DNA of 37,425 nucleotides from an uncultured Merdimonas sp. (GCA_944375725.1 CALWAZ010000044.1:1-37425); one strand, 5' to 3'; counted from the stretch's first letter, positions 23,287-31,876 are shown. Program-made: numbers and translations. The notes: generated by a model from the sequence alone, not told the origin.

Positions 23287-24791
23287 CAGTCATTCCCCTT
23301 TCCTGTCGCAATGGTTTCCATAATGCTCTTTTCCGAAATTTCCTGTCCCGTCAGTTCACCCATTATTTTTCCATCGCGCAGAACTAGAATTCTGTCACAG
23401 TTTCGTACCAGCTCCGCCATCTCAGAAGAAATAAACAAAATACTGATTCCCTGATCGGAGAATTCATGAATCAGTTTTTCAATCTCAGCTTTAGCACCCA
23501 CATCAATGCCGCGGGTAGGCTCGTCCAGAATGATCAATTTAGGATGAATTGCCATCCACCGGGAAAGAATAACCTTCTGCTGATTTCCTCCTGACAGATT
23601 TTTAATCAGTTGTTCTCCACTGGGTGTTTTAATCAGAAGCTTCTTTATATAATCTTCGGATAACTGTTTTCTTTTTCTGGAATTTATGAATCCTCCTCTG
23701 GAAATCTGATCCAAAGAGCAGATTGTCAAATTATTCTGTACACTTACATCCGGGAAAATTCCTTCTTCCCTTCGATTTTCTGTACAGAAGGCCAGCCCCT
23801 CACGGATGGCATCCTCCGGAGACTTAATACGCACTTTTTTCCCGCTCACAAAAATCTCTCCAGAATCGGGCATATCACAGCCAAAAATGATTCTGGCCGT
23901 TTCGGTGCGGCCTGCTCCAAGAAGTCCTGCCAGGCCCAGGATCTCTCCCTTTTTGATTTTAAAGCTTACATCATTTACATAAGGAACCCGAATCAGATTT
24001 CTGACCTCAAGAACCTCTTCTTTATCTTCGAAATCACGGACAGGAAGAGTACGTTCCAGCTTGACTTCCTTTTTTCCGAGCATTGCTTTCAACAATTCAT
24101 ATTCTGACAGTTCTTCCGTCTTCCATGTACCTACATAGTGGCCATCCTTCAGGACCGTAATTCTGTCACATTTTCGATATACCTCATCCAGTCTATGAGA
24201 AATAAAAATCATTGATACGCCTTTTTCTTTCAGTTTATCCATGATACCAAACAAAATCTCGACTTCATTGGTATCCAGTGAAGAGGTAGGCTCATCCATA
24301 ATCAGCAGACGGCTGTTAAAATTCACAGCGCGAATGATGGATATAATCTGCTGTTTCGCAGTACTATAAGTATTCAGCGGTCTTTTCACATCAATGTCAA
24401 TTCCAATTTCATCAATCAGGGCCTGCGCATCCTCATGCATTTTCTTCCAGTCTATTCCCGAGCTGTTATACGGATAATGTCCCAGAAAAATATTTTCACT
24501 TACCGTCAGATATGGAATCATATTCAGTTCCTGATAAATTGTACTGATTCCTGCCTTCTGTGCGCTCAATACGGTAGTAAAATGTCTCTCTTCTCCCCGG
24601 AAAACAATAGTTCCGGCATCTGCTTTGTAAAGGCCGGTGAGAATTTTGATAAGTGTTGATTTTCCAGCTCCGTTTTCCCCCATCAGAGCATGAATCTCTC
24701 CCTCTTTTACGGAGAATTCAATATTGTCAAGCGCTCTTACTCCTGCGAATTCCTTCGTCAGTCCATGCACTTCCAGTATGTTTTCGCTCAT
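23286..24791 (-). CDS. Sugar ABC transporter ATPase, RbsA/YtfR type (double NBD)
   Basis: 501 aa, two nucleotide-binding domains fused, as in all RbsA-like proteins. NBD1 has Walker A GENGAGKST, signature YSTAKQQ and Walker B LLIMDEPTSSLD. NBD2 has the usual degenerate Walker A GLLGAGRTE, signature LSGGNQQK and LIILDEPTRGID. The ATG at 24791 was chosen over an upstream in-frame ATG because AGAGGAG precedes it. A hairpin separates it from the binding-protein gene. Confidence 0.95.
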   Translation of the reverse strand: MSENILEVHGLTKEFAGVRALDNIEFSVKEGEIHALMGENGAGKSTLIKILTGLYKADAGTIVFRGEERHFTTVLSAQKAGISTIYQELNMIPYLTVSENIFLGHYPYNSSGIDWKKMHEDAQALIDEIGIDIDVKRPLNTYSTAKQQIISIIRAVNFNSRLLIMDEPTSSLDTNEVEILFGIMDKLKEKGVSMIFISHRLDEVYRKCDRITVLKDGHYVGTWKTEELSEYELLKAMLGKKEVKLERTLPVRDFEDKEEVLEVRNLIRVPYVNDVSFKIKKGEILGLAGLLGAGRTETARIIFGCDMPDSGEIFVSGKKVRIKSPEDAIREGLAFCTENRREEGIFPDVSVQNNLTICSLDQISRGGFINSRKRKQLSEDYIKKLLIKTPSGEQLIKNLSGGNQQKVILSRWMAIHPKLIILDEPTRGIDVGAKAEIEKLIHEFSDQGISILFISSEMAELVRNCDRILVLRDGKIMGELTGQEISEKSIMETIATGKGND

Positions 24792-24810
24792 ATCATCGCT
24801 CCTCTTTATA

Positions 24811-24845
24811 ATAAGAGACTGCTGAAACAGGCAGCAGTCTCTTAT
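24811..24845 (-). other. Intercistronic hairpin between binding protein and ATPase genes
   Basis: ATAAGAGACTGCTG and its exact complement (14 bp) flank a 7-base loop. There is no T-run after it on the minus strand, so it is more likely an mRNA-stabilising or processing hairpin that raises binding-protein levels over the membrane components, a common arrangement in ABC operons. Confidence 0.7.
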
Positions 24846-24875
24846 TTCCATCTTCAGCTGACAGGCAACCGGATT

Positions 24876-25976
24876 TTAGAATCCCAAATTATAATTTGCG
24901 TCGACATTTGTTGCATCTACCAGCACGTCTTCCACTGCATAGAAAGTATCCAATGTCTCGCCTGCTATTCCAGCTTCAATTCCATCAAATACCATATCCG
25001 CAAATCTCGGATTACAGGTAACTGTTGCTGAAACAGTTCCGGCCTTGATAGCATCGAAGGTTTCATACATGCCGTCTACACCAATGATATATACGTCCTC
25101 GTTGACAGTCAGGCCGGCAGACTGGCAGGCCAGTGATACGCCAAGAGCCATCTCATCATTATGGCAGTAGAAAGCGTCAATCTCTCCTCCGGTAGACTGC
25201 AGAAGATTTGCTGCTACTTCCTGTGCCTCAGTACGTGAGAAATTCGCTGTCTGCTGTGCTACAAAATCAAAGTTTCCTTTCTCTTCCGCTACATTGTGGA
25301 AGCCCTGAGAGCGGTCACGTACATCGGTTCCTCCAAGGATTCCCTGAATTTCTGCTACCTTAATGGTATCGATTCCCTTCTCTGTGCAGGCATTATAAGC
25401 CCACTCTCCAGCCAGTTCGCCTTCTCTTACGAAATCAGACGAATAGAAGGTTACATAATCCACACCCGGAACCCCGTTGGATCCTCTGGACTTCATAATA
25501 ACCGGAACTCCTCTTTCCTTGCATGCGTCCAGCGCCGGCTGAATGGCATCTCCATCGATTGCTGTAATTACAATGACATTGCAGCCCTGTGCCAGAAGAG
25601 ACTCTACATCCGAAAGCTGCTGCTCTGTATCACCTTCTGCATTTACGATAGTGATTTCATATCCACGCTCATCAGCTACTTCCTGCATATTGTCACTCTC
25701 TACTGTACGCCAGGTACTTGCAAGATCTGCCTGGGAATATCCTACATGAAGATCCTCCAGCGCCGGCCAAACCCATTCTGTAGCCTCTGCCGCATCTGCT
25801 CCGGATGACGCGTCGGCAGCATCTTCTGCGTCTGTGTCAGCGGTTTCCGCCGTATCCTCTGTCGTTGTCTCAGCTGGCGCATTATTATCAGTTGTCTCTC
25901 CTTCCATGGATGTGCCGCAGGCTGCCATAGAGAATACAACCGCCAATGAGAGAAGCATCGCAATTACTTTTTTCAT
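24876..25976 (-). CDS. Sugar-binding lipoprotein of the ABC transporter (YtfQ-like)
   Basis: 366 aa. Lipoprotein signal peptide with lipobox SMAAC (Cys23), then an acidic Ala/Thr/Asp-rich linker (about 25-65) typical of Gram-positive surface lipoproteins, then a periplasmic-binding-protein type 1 fold (Peripla_BP_4). The early GYSQADLASTWR resembles the FSQ...WR start of the galactofuranose-binding protein YtfQ. Ligand probably a pentose or hexose furanose, or a pentitol; exact ligand unknown. The ATG at 25976 has GGAGG upstream. The 233-bp gap before it suggests an internal promoter. Confidence 0.93.
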   Translation of the reverse strand: MKKVIAMLLSLAVVFSMAACGTSMEGETTDNNAPAETTTEDTAETADTDAEDAADASSGADAAEATEWVWPALEDLHVGYSQADLASTWRTVESDNMQEVADERGYEITIVNAEGDTEQQLSDVESLLAQGCNVIVITAIDGDAIQPALDACKERGVPVIMKSRGSNGVPGVDYVTFYSSDFVREGELAGEWAYNACTEKGIDTIKVAEIQGILGGTDVRDRSQGFHNVAEEKGNFDFVAQQTANFSRTEAQEVAANLLQSTGGEIDAFYCHNDEMALGVSLACQSAGLTVNEDVYIIGVDGMYETFDAIKAGTVSATVTCNPRFADMVFDGIEAGIAGETLDTFYAVEDVLVDATNVDANYNLGF

Positions 25977-26209
25977 AAAATCATACCTCCGCTTATTCTT
26001 TCTGTAAAACTCCCTTTCGCTCGCATTTGGAATTCCTTTTGCTACATTTAACTTTATCATTGCGAAGTGTTGGAGTAAATATTGTCATGCATTTTTTACT
26101 ATTATTACTCTTTTACTTGCTGCTTTTTATGAAAACTGTCTGTTTTTTCGTCATTTTTTACAGTTTTCTCTTTTTTGCCGCTTCATTTTCAGTATCTTAC
26201 TTCGTTTTT
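25977..26209 (-). promoter_or_regulatory. AT-rich control region before the binding-protein gene
   Basis: This gap within the operon is very AT-rich. On the minus strand TTTACT and TAAAGT with 17 bp between them could serve as a weak promoter. The -35 overlaps the element ATTTACTCCAAC (minus strand, 26080-26069), which resembles one in front of the first operon gene. A hairpin pairs GAAAACTGT (26131-26139) with ACAGTTTTC (26160-26168). It probably allows separate, RpiR-controlled expression of the transporter half. Confidence 0.4.
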
Positions 26210-26806
26210 TTACTTCATTTCACTAAGACGTTTTCCTACATCTCCTCCTGGATGTATCTTTAAAAATCCCTCCTGGGAAAAACCTTTCAGCCGCGAGATC
26301 ACAATAGCGATAGCATCAAATACTGCCAGGGTTCCGATAATACTGCCCGTTGCCAGAACATTGTATTCATCAGGCTCCTTCTCCACACGAATATTCAGCA
26401 TCAGGTCACTCTCTTTCGCCATATAGGATTCCTCATTTTCTGTTACGGCAATCAAAAGTGCTCCTCTTTCTTTGCAGGGAGCGACCATCTCATCCAATTC
26501 TCTGGTATGCCCGCCTTTGGAAAGCAGAATCAAAATATCATCTTTCTGTACTACACCCATTCCTCCATGAAGAGCATTGGATGGAGACAGAAAAAGAGCA
26601 GGACAATCCACACAGCTTAATGTGTGCTCTATTTTCTGAGCAGCCACTCCGGATGTTCCGCATCCAGACAGAATCACCTTTCCGCGGCAGTTCATCAGCG
26701 CATCAATAACCTTTTCAATCTGTTCCTCAGATACTGTCTTTTCCAGCTCTGCAATGATTTCCGATTCACACTGCAGCGTATGTAACACAGATTTTCTGAT
26801 ATCCAT
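26210..26806 (-). CDS. SIS-domain sugar-phosphate isomerase-like protein (copy A)
   Basis: 198 aa. KpsF/GutQ-type SIS domain without CBS domains. Motifs: SGCGTSGVAAQKIEHTL, FLSPSNALHGGMG, LLSKGGHTRELDEM, TENEES, and a C-terminal KIHPGGDVGKRL that matches the SHPAGALGARLL of KdsD arabinose-5-phosphate isomerase. An aldose-ketose isomerase acting on a pentose phosphate is the most likely role. Start overlaps the araD-like stop by one base (TGATG), with a strong AGGAGGAGAAGG upstream. A second copy (B) closes the operon. Confidence 0.87.
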   Translation of the reverse strand: MDIRKSVLHTLQCESEIIAELEKTVSEEQIEKVIDALMNCRGKVILSGCGTSGVAAQKIEHTLSCVDCPALFLSPSNALHGGMGVVQKDDILILLSKGGHTRELDEMVAPCKERGALLIAVTENEESYMAKESDLMLNIRVEKEPDEYNVLATGSIIGTLAVFDAIAIVISRLKGFSQEGFLKIHPGGDVGKRLSEMK

Positions 26807-27525
26807 CAGGCCTTCTCCTCCTTTTTATGCTGTCCATAATAAGCGTTGGGACCAAATTTACGGTTATAATGCTTCATTTTAATGTTGTCTCTGATCAGTT
26901 CACACTGACCCTGGGTAGCAATATAATCAAAAATCGCCATCTTAGAAATGTATTCCAGGACCTGAGCATGCATCACGGCTGCGTGAGGCGTTTTCCCCCA
27001 AGTGAACGGAGCATGACTGTGTACAAGGACCGCCTGCATCTCAATACAGCTGCGGTTTTCAAATTCCTCCAGAATCACCTTCCCTGTGTTCGTTTCATAG
27101 GCTTCTTCAATCTCTTCTGTTGTCATTAAACGTGTACACGGAATATCTCCATAAAAATAGTCACAGTGCGTTGTACCATAACAGGGAATATTCTTTCCCA
27201 TCTGTGCCCACATTGTGGCATACTGAGAATGAGTATGAACAATACCGTGTATACCCTTCTCATGAAATGCCTTATAAAGCTCAATATGAGTATTCGTATC
27301 TGTGGAAGGAACATAGGTGCTGTCTACCACATTTCCATTCATATCCACCGGTACCATCTGCTCCGGACGCAGTTCCGCATATGGCACTCCACTGGGTTTT
27401 ATTATCATCAGCTGTCTCTCCTCATCAAAGCCTGATACATTTCCCCAGGTGGAAATAACAAGCTTTTTCTCCACCAATTCCATATTGGCCTCGTAAACCT
27501 CTTTTTTCAGTGTTTCCAAATTCAT
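26806..27525 (-). CDS. araD: L-ribulose-5-phosphate 4-epimerase (AraD/UlaF/SgbE family)
   Basis: 239 aa. Zinc class II aldolase fold. Matches E. coli AraD along its whole length: TWGNVSG, IKPSGVPY, PSTDTNTH, VHTHSQYATMWAQ (zinc histidines), HCDYFYGDIPCTR with the catalytic aspartate, LVHSHAPFTWG (third zinc histidine) and the C-terminal NAYYGQ. Converts L-ribulose 5-phosphate to D-xylulose 5-phosphate, the last step before the pentose phosphate pathway. Closely related SgbE and UlaF do the same reaction. Confidence 0.93.
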   Translation of the reverse strand: MNLETLKKEVYEANMELVEKKLVISTWGNVSGFDEERQLMIIKPSGVPYAELRPEQMVPVDMNGNVVDSTYVPSTDTNTHIELYKAFHEKGIHGIVHTHSQYATMWAQMGKNIPCYGTTHCDYFYGDIPCTRLMTTEEIEEAYETNTGKVILEEFENRSCIEMQAVLVHSHAPFTWGKTPHAAVMHAQVLEYISKMAIFDYIATQGQCELIRDNIKMKHYNRKFGPNAYYGQHKKEEKA

Positions 27526-27549
27526 GTCATAAAACCTCCTTCAATTTTA

Positions 27550-28410
27550 TCATTTAAATTCCCTGCCTTTGATCTTGTTCATCTCCAGGAATTTAGATGT
27601 ACTGTTTAAATGCTTGGTATAATCCTTTTCCGAACGGACCAGCAGTGTCAGATATAATGTGTCTATGATCATCTGTTCTGCCATACGTCTGGCCACAATA
27701 TCCCGTCCTACCGTCACATCACTGGTCGCAATAAAAAGATTAATGTCCGACAGCTTTAAAAGCGGTGATTTGCTCATTTTGGTAATGCAGATAATGGTAG
27801 CTCCTCTTTCTTTTGCAATCCGCATGGCATTTACCACGGTTCTTGATTTTCCCTCATAAGAAATCGCGACCGCAACATCACCAGGCTTCAGATTGCTGGC
27901 TTCTATCAGCTGCATTACTGCGTCCTGCTGGGCAGAACCAGGGATACCAAGTCTGTGAAATTTAAAATAGAACAGCTGGCAGATAGCCGCTGAATCTCCA
28001 GCGCCAAAGAAATGAATGGATTTTGCCGCCAGAAGAGCCTGTGCCGCCGCTTCGTAGGCGTCAGCATCCGCAAGAAGAATCGTGTCACTCAAACTCTGCA
28101 TATTACTTTTATAGACCTTATGCAGATTATCCAGCACTGAATCTTCCTTTCGTATCTCTTCCACTGTAGTAATATTGCTGTCATTCAAAGCATTGGCAAA
28201 CGCCCGTTTCATATCTGTGAATCCAGAATATCCCATCTTTCTGCAGAAACGAATTACAGACGCATCACTGCTATCCGTTTCTCTTGCCAATTCCGCCAGT
28301 GTCATAAAGCAGATCAGTTCCGGTTTTTCCAGAAGCGCCTGCGCAACTGCCCTCTCTGCCCGCGGCAGCGTAGGAATTAAAAATCGCAGTTTCACAATAA
28401 GTTCGTTCAC
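27550..28410 (-). CDS. MurR/RpiR-family transcriptional regulator
   Basis: 286 aa. N-terminal HTH_6 domain (1-77; TLAELARETDSSDASVIRFCRKMGYSGF) and C-terminal SIS domain (about 125-255; FFGAGDSAAICQLF, ISYEGKSRTVV) that senses a phosphosugar. Probably controls this operon in response to a pentose phosphate intermediate. Start is GTG at 28410 with AAGGAGG upstream. Embedded in the middle of the operon it is likely to regulate. Candidate sites are described at 31524-31570 and 26069-26080. Confidence 0.92.
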   Translation of the reverse strand: MNELIVKLRFLIPTLPRAERAVAQALLEKPELICFMTLAELARETDSSDASVIRFCRKMGYSGFTDMKRAFANALNDSNITTVEEIRKEDSVLDNLHKVYKSNMQSLSDTILLADADAYEAAAQALLAAKSIHFFGAGDSAAICQLFYFKFHRLGIPGSAQQDAVMQLIEASNLKPGDVAVAISYEGKSRTVVNAMRIAKERGATIICITKMSKSPLLKLSDINLFIATSDVTVGRDIVARRMAEQMIIDTLYLTLLVRSEKDYTKHLNSTSKFLEMNKIKGREFK

Positions 28411-28422
28411 TCAGTTCCTCCT

Positions 28423-29964
28423 TTAATCCTTATCCCTGAAAGCCTGATAAGCATCCCAGACACAATCCAGGGCTTCTACGGTTTTTGTGTATAATGCGTA
28501 CTTCTTATTATACACCTCCACATTCTCAGGAATAGGATTCACCCTCTTCGCCACGCGGCTCATACGGGCTGCGGCCGCTGCTACACTATCATATTCTCCC
28601 GTAGCCGCAGCTGCTGCAATGGCACAGCCCAGCGTGCCTGTTTCATTCACGTCCGCTGTTTCAACAGGAAGGTTCATGACATCTGCAAACATCTGAGTCC
28701 AGACTTTTGATTTTGCAACTCCTCCTGTCAGCCGGATCACTTCCGGCTTTCTCTGATAGGATTCCAGAAGCCTTTCCAAATCTACTTTATGGGAAAACGC
28801 AATTCCCTCATAAACTCCCCTCGCCATATGGCGTCGTGTGTGAAAGCTGGTCATGCCCACAAAACTTCCCTTTGCATTGGGATGCGCATTACTGCCCAGC
28901 AGAAAAGGCAGAAAGACAGGACAAGCCTCCTGAACCGGAATTTCCTCCACCCAGCTGTTTAATACATCATAAATGCTTTTTCCTTCTTTTCTGCATTGCT
29001 CTGCCGCTTCCGGAAGAAGCTCTCTCACAAACCATTCATTATTTCCCGCAGACGTGGGAGACCCCACTTCTATCAGATAATATTCTGGAAGCGCAAACAC
29101 TGAATTCCTTGTATACTTCAAGAAACTTTTTTCTGTCACCGGCTTTCTTGAAATGTATAGAGCCACACTCCAGGTTCCCGCTATCATGCAGATCTTGTCC
29201 TCTGTCAGCACATCTGCCGCCAGCATACATGCATCCAAATCAAAGAATCCTCCGGCTACTGGTGTACCTTCCCGCAGTCCCGTTTTCTCTGCCGCCTCTT
29301 TTGTCACATGGCCGCATATTTTGGCCGCCTCACAAAGCGGGGGAAGCGCTTCTCTGTAATCCTCCAGTCCGAACAGCTTTAAAAGCTCCATATCATAATC
29401 CCGGGTATGCATATTAATCAGATGCGCGCCAGAATAATCGCCAAGTTCCGCCCTCGCTTCTCCCGTAAGCCGAAACCGGATATAATCTTTGGCTTCAAAT
29501 ATCCACTGAATTTTTTTCAGGCATTCCGGTTCATGATCCCTCAGCCACGCCAAAAGCGCTACCGGCTGGCAGGAAATTGCGCGCTGGCAGGCAATTTCCT
29601 GAGACCTCTCCAAAGTTCCATCTTTTTCCCATCTTTGAGGATATTTCCAGGCACGATTATCCGTTGAAATAATGCCGTTTCTCACAGGCTTCCCGTCTTT
29701 TCCCCAAAGATAAAGCCCTTTTCCATGTCCGCATACTGCCAAGCCTGCCACATCCTCCGAATGCACTCCGCTCTTTTCCAGGACACTTCGAATCACTGCG
29801 CAGTTTGCCTCCCACATTTCTTCCATATCACGCTCAATAAAATCAGGAGCCGGAACAATCATCTTGGTTGCCATGGAAGCTACACAAATTTCCCTGCCCT
29901 CCCGATCATAAAGAGCCGCCTTTGTAGTTGTTCCACCATTATCCAGTCCCAGATAATACTTCAT
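28423..29964 (-). CDS. lyxK: L-xylulose kinase (FGGY family, LyxK-like)
   Basis: 513 aa. FGGY carbohydrate kinase with the two actin-like domains: GLDNGGTTTKAALYDREGRE (phosphate 1), CGHGKGLYLWGKDGKPVRNGIISTDNRA, AGGFFDLDACMLAADV with the likely catalytic aspartate, AGTWSVA, SPTSAGNNEWF and LTGGVAKSKVWTQMFADV (adenosine motif). It follows E. coli LyxK closely, including HEPE, YNMS-like INMHTRDYD and FLPFLLGSNA. Predicted reaction: L-xylulose + ATP to L-xylulose 5-phosphate. Its placement beside UlaE- and AraD-type epimerases supports this. Some FGGY kinases also accept L-ribulose or pentitols. Confidence 0.88.
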   Translation of the reverse strand: MKYYLGLDNGGTTTKAALYDREGREICVASMATKMIVPAPDFIERDMEEMWEANCAVIRSVLEKSGVHSEDVAGLAVCGHGKGLYLWGKDGKPVRNGIISTDNRAWKYPQRWEKDGTLERSQEIACQRAISCQPVALLAWLRDHEPECLKKIQWIFEAKDYIRFRLTGEARAELGDYSGAHLINMHTRDYDMELLKLFGLEDYREALPPLCEAAKICGHVTKEAAEKTGLREGTPVAGGFFDLDACMLAADVLTEDKICMIAGTWSVALYISRKPVTEKSFLKYTRNSVFALPEYYLIEVGSPTSAGNNEWFVRELLPEAAEQCRKEGKSIYDVLNSWVEEIPVQEACPVFLPFLLGSNAHPNAKGSFVGMTSFHTRRHMARGVYEGIAFSHKVDLERLLESYQRKPEVIRLTGGVAKSKVWTQMFADVMNLPVETADVNETGTLGCAIAAAAATGEYDSVAAAAARMSRVAKRVNPIPENVEVYNKKYALYTKTVEALDCVWDAYQAFRDKD

Positions 29965-29984
29965 TTATCTGCACCCCTTTTCTA

Positions 29985-30863
29985 TCAATCTTTTTTTCTT
30001 TCCAAACCTGACACTGCTCTGTCAAATACCTCTTCTATCCATTTTTTCGCTTCCTTGACAAGCTTTCTGTCATCCTGTCCCTGTTTATGCCACATCTCAA
30101 TCATATACGGACCCGTATACCCCAGACTCTCAAGTCTGGAAAAGCACGCTTCAAAATCCACACACCCTTGTCCAAACGGAATATCCCGAAATACACCCGG
30201 CTGTTCCTTCGTTCTGCAAAGCGTATCCTTTACATGTACCCCTACAATACTGTGAATACCAGCCTCCAGCTCATCCGGCACATCAAGCCCCCATGCTGCC
30301 AGATTTCCCAGATCCGGATATACCTTATACCAGGGAGACTGTATCTTTCTTTCATACACCAAATGTTTCCTGACACTGTTCATCAATTCAATATCCATAA
30401 TTTCCATTCCCAGCATCACCTGGTACTTTGCCGCTTCAGAAGCCGCCCACGCCATTCCTTCTCCGAAACGCCTGACACTATCCTCCGTAGAGGGCTCATA
30501 ATATACATCATATCCTGCCAGCTGTATCACACGAATTCCCATCTTGTCCGCAAATACAAGAGCCCGCTCCATAATATCCGCAGCTTTTCTTCTGATATCC
30601 GGATCTGCGCTTCCAAAAGGATAACGTCTATGCCCGCTTAGGCACAAAGATTGAAGATACACACCTGCCTTTCGCGCCGCGTCCTGTATTTCCCAGAGTT
30701 TTTCATCACTCGCATAAAGCCGGGACAGTCTTTCATCGGTCTCATCTATACTAATCTCCAGAAAATCAAACCCCAGCTCCCTTACCTTTTCCATTCGCTG
30801 ATACCAGTCATCTCCGGCATCCAGTGCTTTCTCATAAATTCCCAGAAGATGCTTTCCTAACAC
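29985..30863 (-). CDS. ulaE: L-xylulose-5-phosphate 3-epimerase (UlaE/SgbU family)
   Basis: 292 aa. Xylose-isomerase-like TIM barrel. Characteristic segments LLGIYEKAL at the start, FDFLEISIDETDERLSRL, LCLSGHRRYPFGS, IQLAGYDVYYE, LGMEIMDIELMNS (metal glutamate), YPDLGNLAAWG, VHVKDT and MIEMWHK. Converts L-xylulose 5-phosphate to L-ribulose 5-phosphate, linking LyxK to AraD. The start is GTG, overlapping the end of the preceding epimerase gene by 32 bases; the next in-frame ATG would remove the first strand of the barrel. Confidence 0.92.
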   Translation of the reverse strand: MLGKHLLGIYEKALDAGDDWYQRMEKVRELGFDFLEISIDETDERLSRLYASDEKLWEIQDAARKAGVYLQSLCLSGHRRYPFGSADPDIRRKAADIMERALVFADKMGIRVIQLAGYDVYYEPSTEDSVRRFGEGMAWAASEAAKYQVMLGMEIMDIELMNSVRKHLVYERKIQSPWYKVYPDLGNLAAWGLDVPDELEAGIHSIVGVHVKDTLCRTKEQPGVFRDIPFGQGCVDFEACFSRLESLGYTGPYMIEMWHKQGQDDRKLVKEAKKWIEEVFDRAVSGLERKKD

Positions 30864-31500
30864 GTTCTACCATTCCCTTCCTGTCTTCCGAGGCAAAAAA
30901 CGCCCTTCCCATAATCACTCTGCCCGCTCCGTTCCGAATACAGGCAGCTGCCCGTTCTTCATTTAAACCTCCATCTACAGCTATTCTGCACTCCGGTCTA
31001 CATCTGTCCAGCATCTTGCGTACTCTGCGGATCCTTTCATATACTGTTTCCTGAAAAGCCGCCCCTTCTGTTCCCGGCGCACAGCTCATCATCAAAATTT
31101 CGTCTATAAAAGGGAACAGCTCTTCCAGAGCATCAAGTTCTGTCCAGGGAGACACTGCCAGCCCCGCCTCCATTCCGGCTTTCTGGATCTGTAAAAAACA
31201 GCCTTTCAACACGTCTGCTTCTGCTGCTTCCGCATGAAGTGTCAGTCTCCGAAGTGGAATTTTCAAAAAATCCTGAATAATTTGTGGAGTCAATTCAGCC
31301 ATCAAATGAACATCACCACACATGGCATCCCACTCTGTCATCTGTCTAATCCAAGGCTGGCTGAAGCCAAACAAGGGAACAAAATGTCCGTCCATCACAT
31401 CCAGATGCACAGAATCTGCTCCGCTTTTCCGAACCAGTTCCAGCTCCTTCTCCATCATAAAAAAGTCTGCCGCAAATGCTGAAATGCTTACTTCCGCCAT
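30832..31500 (-). CDS. Ribulose-phosphate 3-epimerase family protein (Rpe/AlsE-like)
   Basis: 222 aa TIM barrel. Metal and catalytic residues of Rpe are present: SVHLDVMDGHFVP, DVHLM, ILMMSCAPG (in place of MSVNPG) and the phosphate-binding AVDGG with catalytic aspartate. Rpe interconverts D-ribulose 5-phosphate and D-xylulose 5-phosphate; AlsE variants use D-allulose 6-phosphate. The ATG at 31500 has AAGGAGA upstream. First gene of the operon. Being a specialised second copy next to pentose genes, a D-pentulose phosphate is the more likely substrate. Confidence 0.85.
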   Translation of the reverse strand: MAEVSISAFAADFFMMEKELELVRKSGADSVHLDVMDGHFVPLFGFSQPWIRQMTEWDAMCGDVHLMAELTPQIIQDFLKIPLRRLTLHAEAAEADVLKGCFLQIQKAGMEAGLAVSPWTELDALEELFPFIDEILMMSCAPGTEGAAFQETVYERIRRVRKMLDRCRPECRIAVDGGLNEERAAACIRNGAGRVIMGRAFFASEDRKGMVERVRKASSGNL

Positions 31501-31523
31501 TTGATTTTTTCTCCTTTGCCGCT

Positions 31524-31570
31524 CATTCACTTCAATTAAATCGTATCAATTCAAAGCGTTGAAGTAAATG
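31524..31570. promoter_or_regulatory. Candidate RpiR operator at the sugar operon start
   Basis: CATTCACTTCAA (31524-31535) and TTGAAGTAAATG (31559-31570) are inverted copies with one mismatch, spaced by 23 bp, in the leader of the first gene. The right half shares GTTGRAGTAAAT with 26069-26080. A further symmetric site, TTGAA-TTAT-TTCAA, lies at 31676-31689. A weak minus-strand -10 (CATAAT, 31594-31589) would place the start just upstream of the inverted repeat. The rest of 31571-31796 is AT-rich without a gene. Confidence 0.4.
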
Positions 31571-31796
31571 AAGGCATAGTTTTTTTCCATTATGCCCAAT
31601 AACGCTCTCTTTTTATCAATCACATTCATTTAAATTTGTGCAAAACACAGAATTCTTCAAAATTTATGCTCCAATTTGAATTATTTCAATTTTCATTTTA
31701 CTCCGCATTTCCCATATTTTTTCATATCCTCCTGTTTCTTCCGTTTACCTGAACTTAGAGTCACTGACTGGTAAAAGAAAGAACAAGGATGCATGC

Positions 31797-31826
31797 TTGT
31801 AAAACAAGGGCAGAATATTGTATAAT
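31797..31826 (+). promoter_or_regulatory. Promoter of the KdpD-like kinase gene
   Basis: TTGTAA (31797-31802) and a perfect TATAAT (31821-31826) are separated by 18 bp. The leader to the ATG at 31877 would be about 43 nt. Confidence 0.6.
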
Positions 31827-31876
31827 AGGGAAAACTTTTATGACATAGACAGCAATCTGCAGTCGAAGGGATTCTT

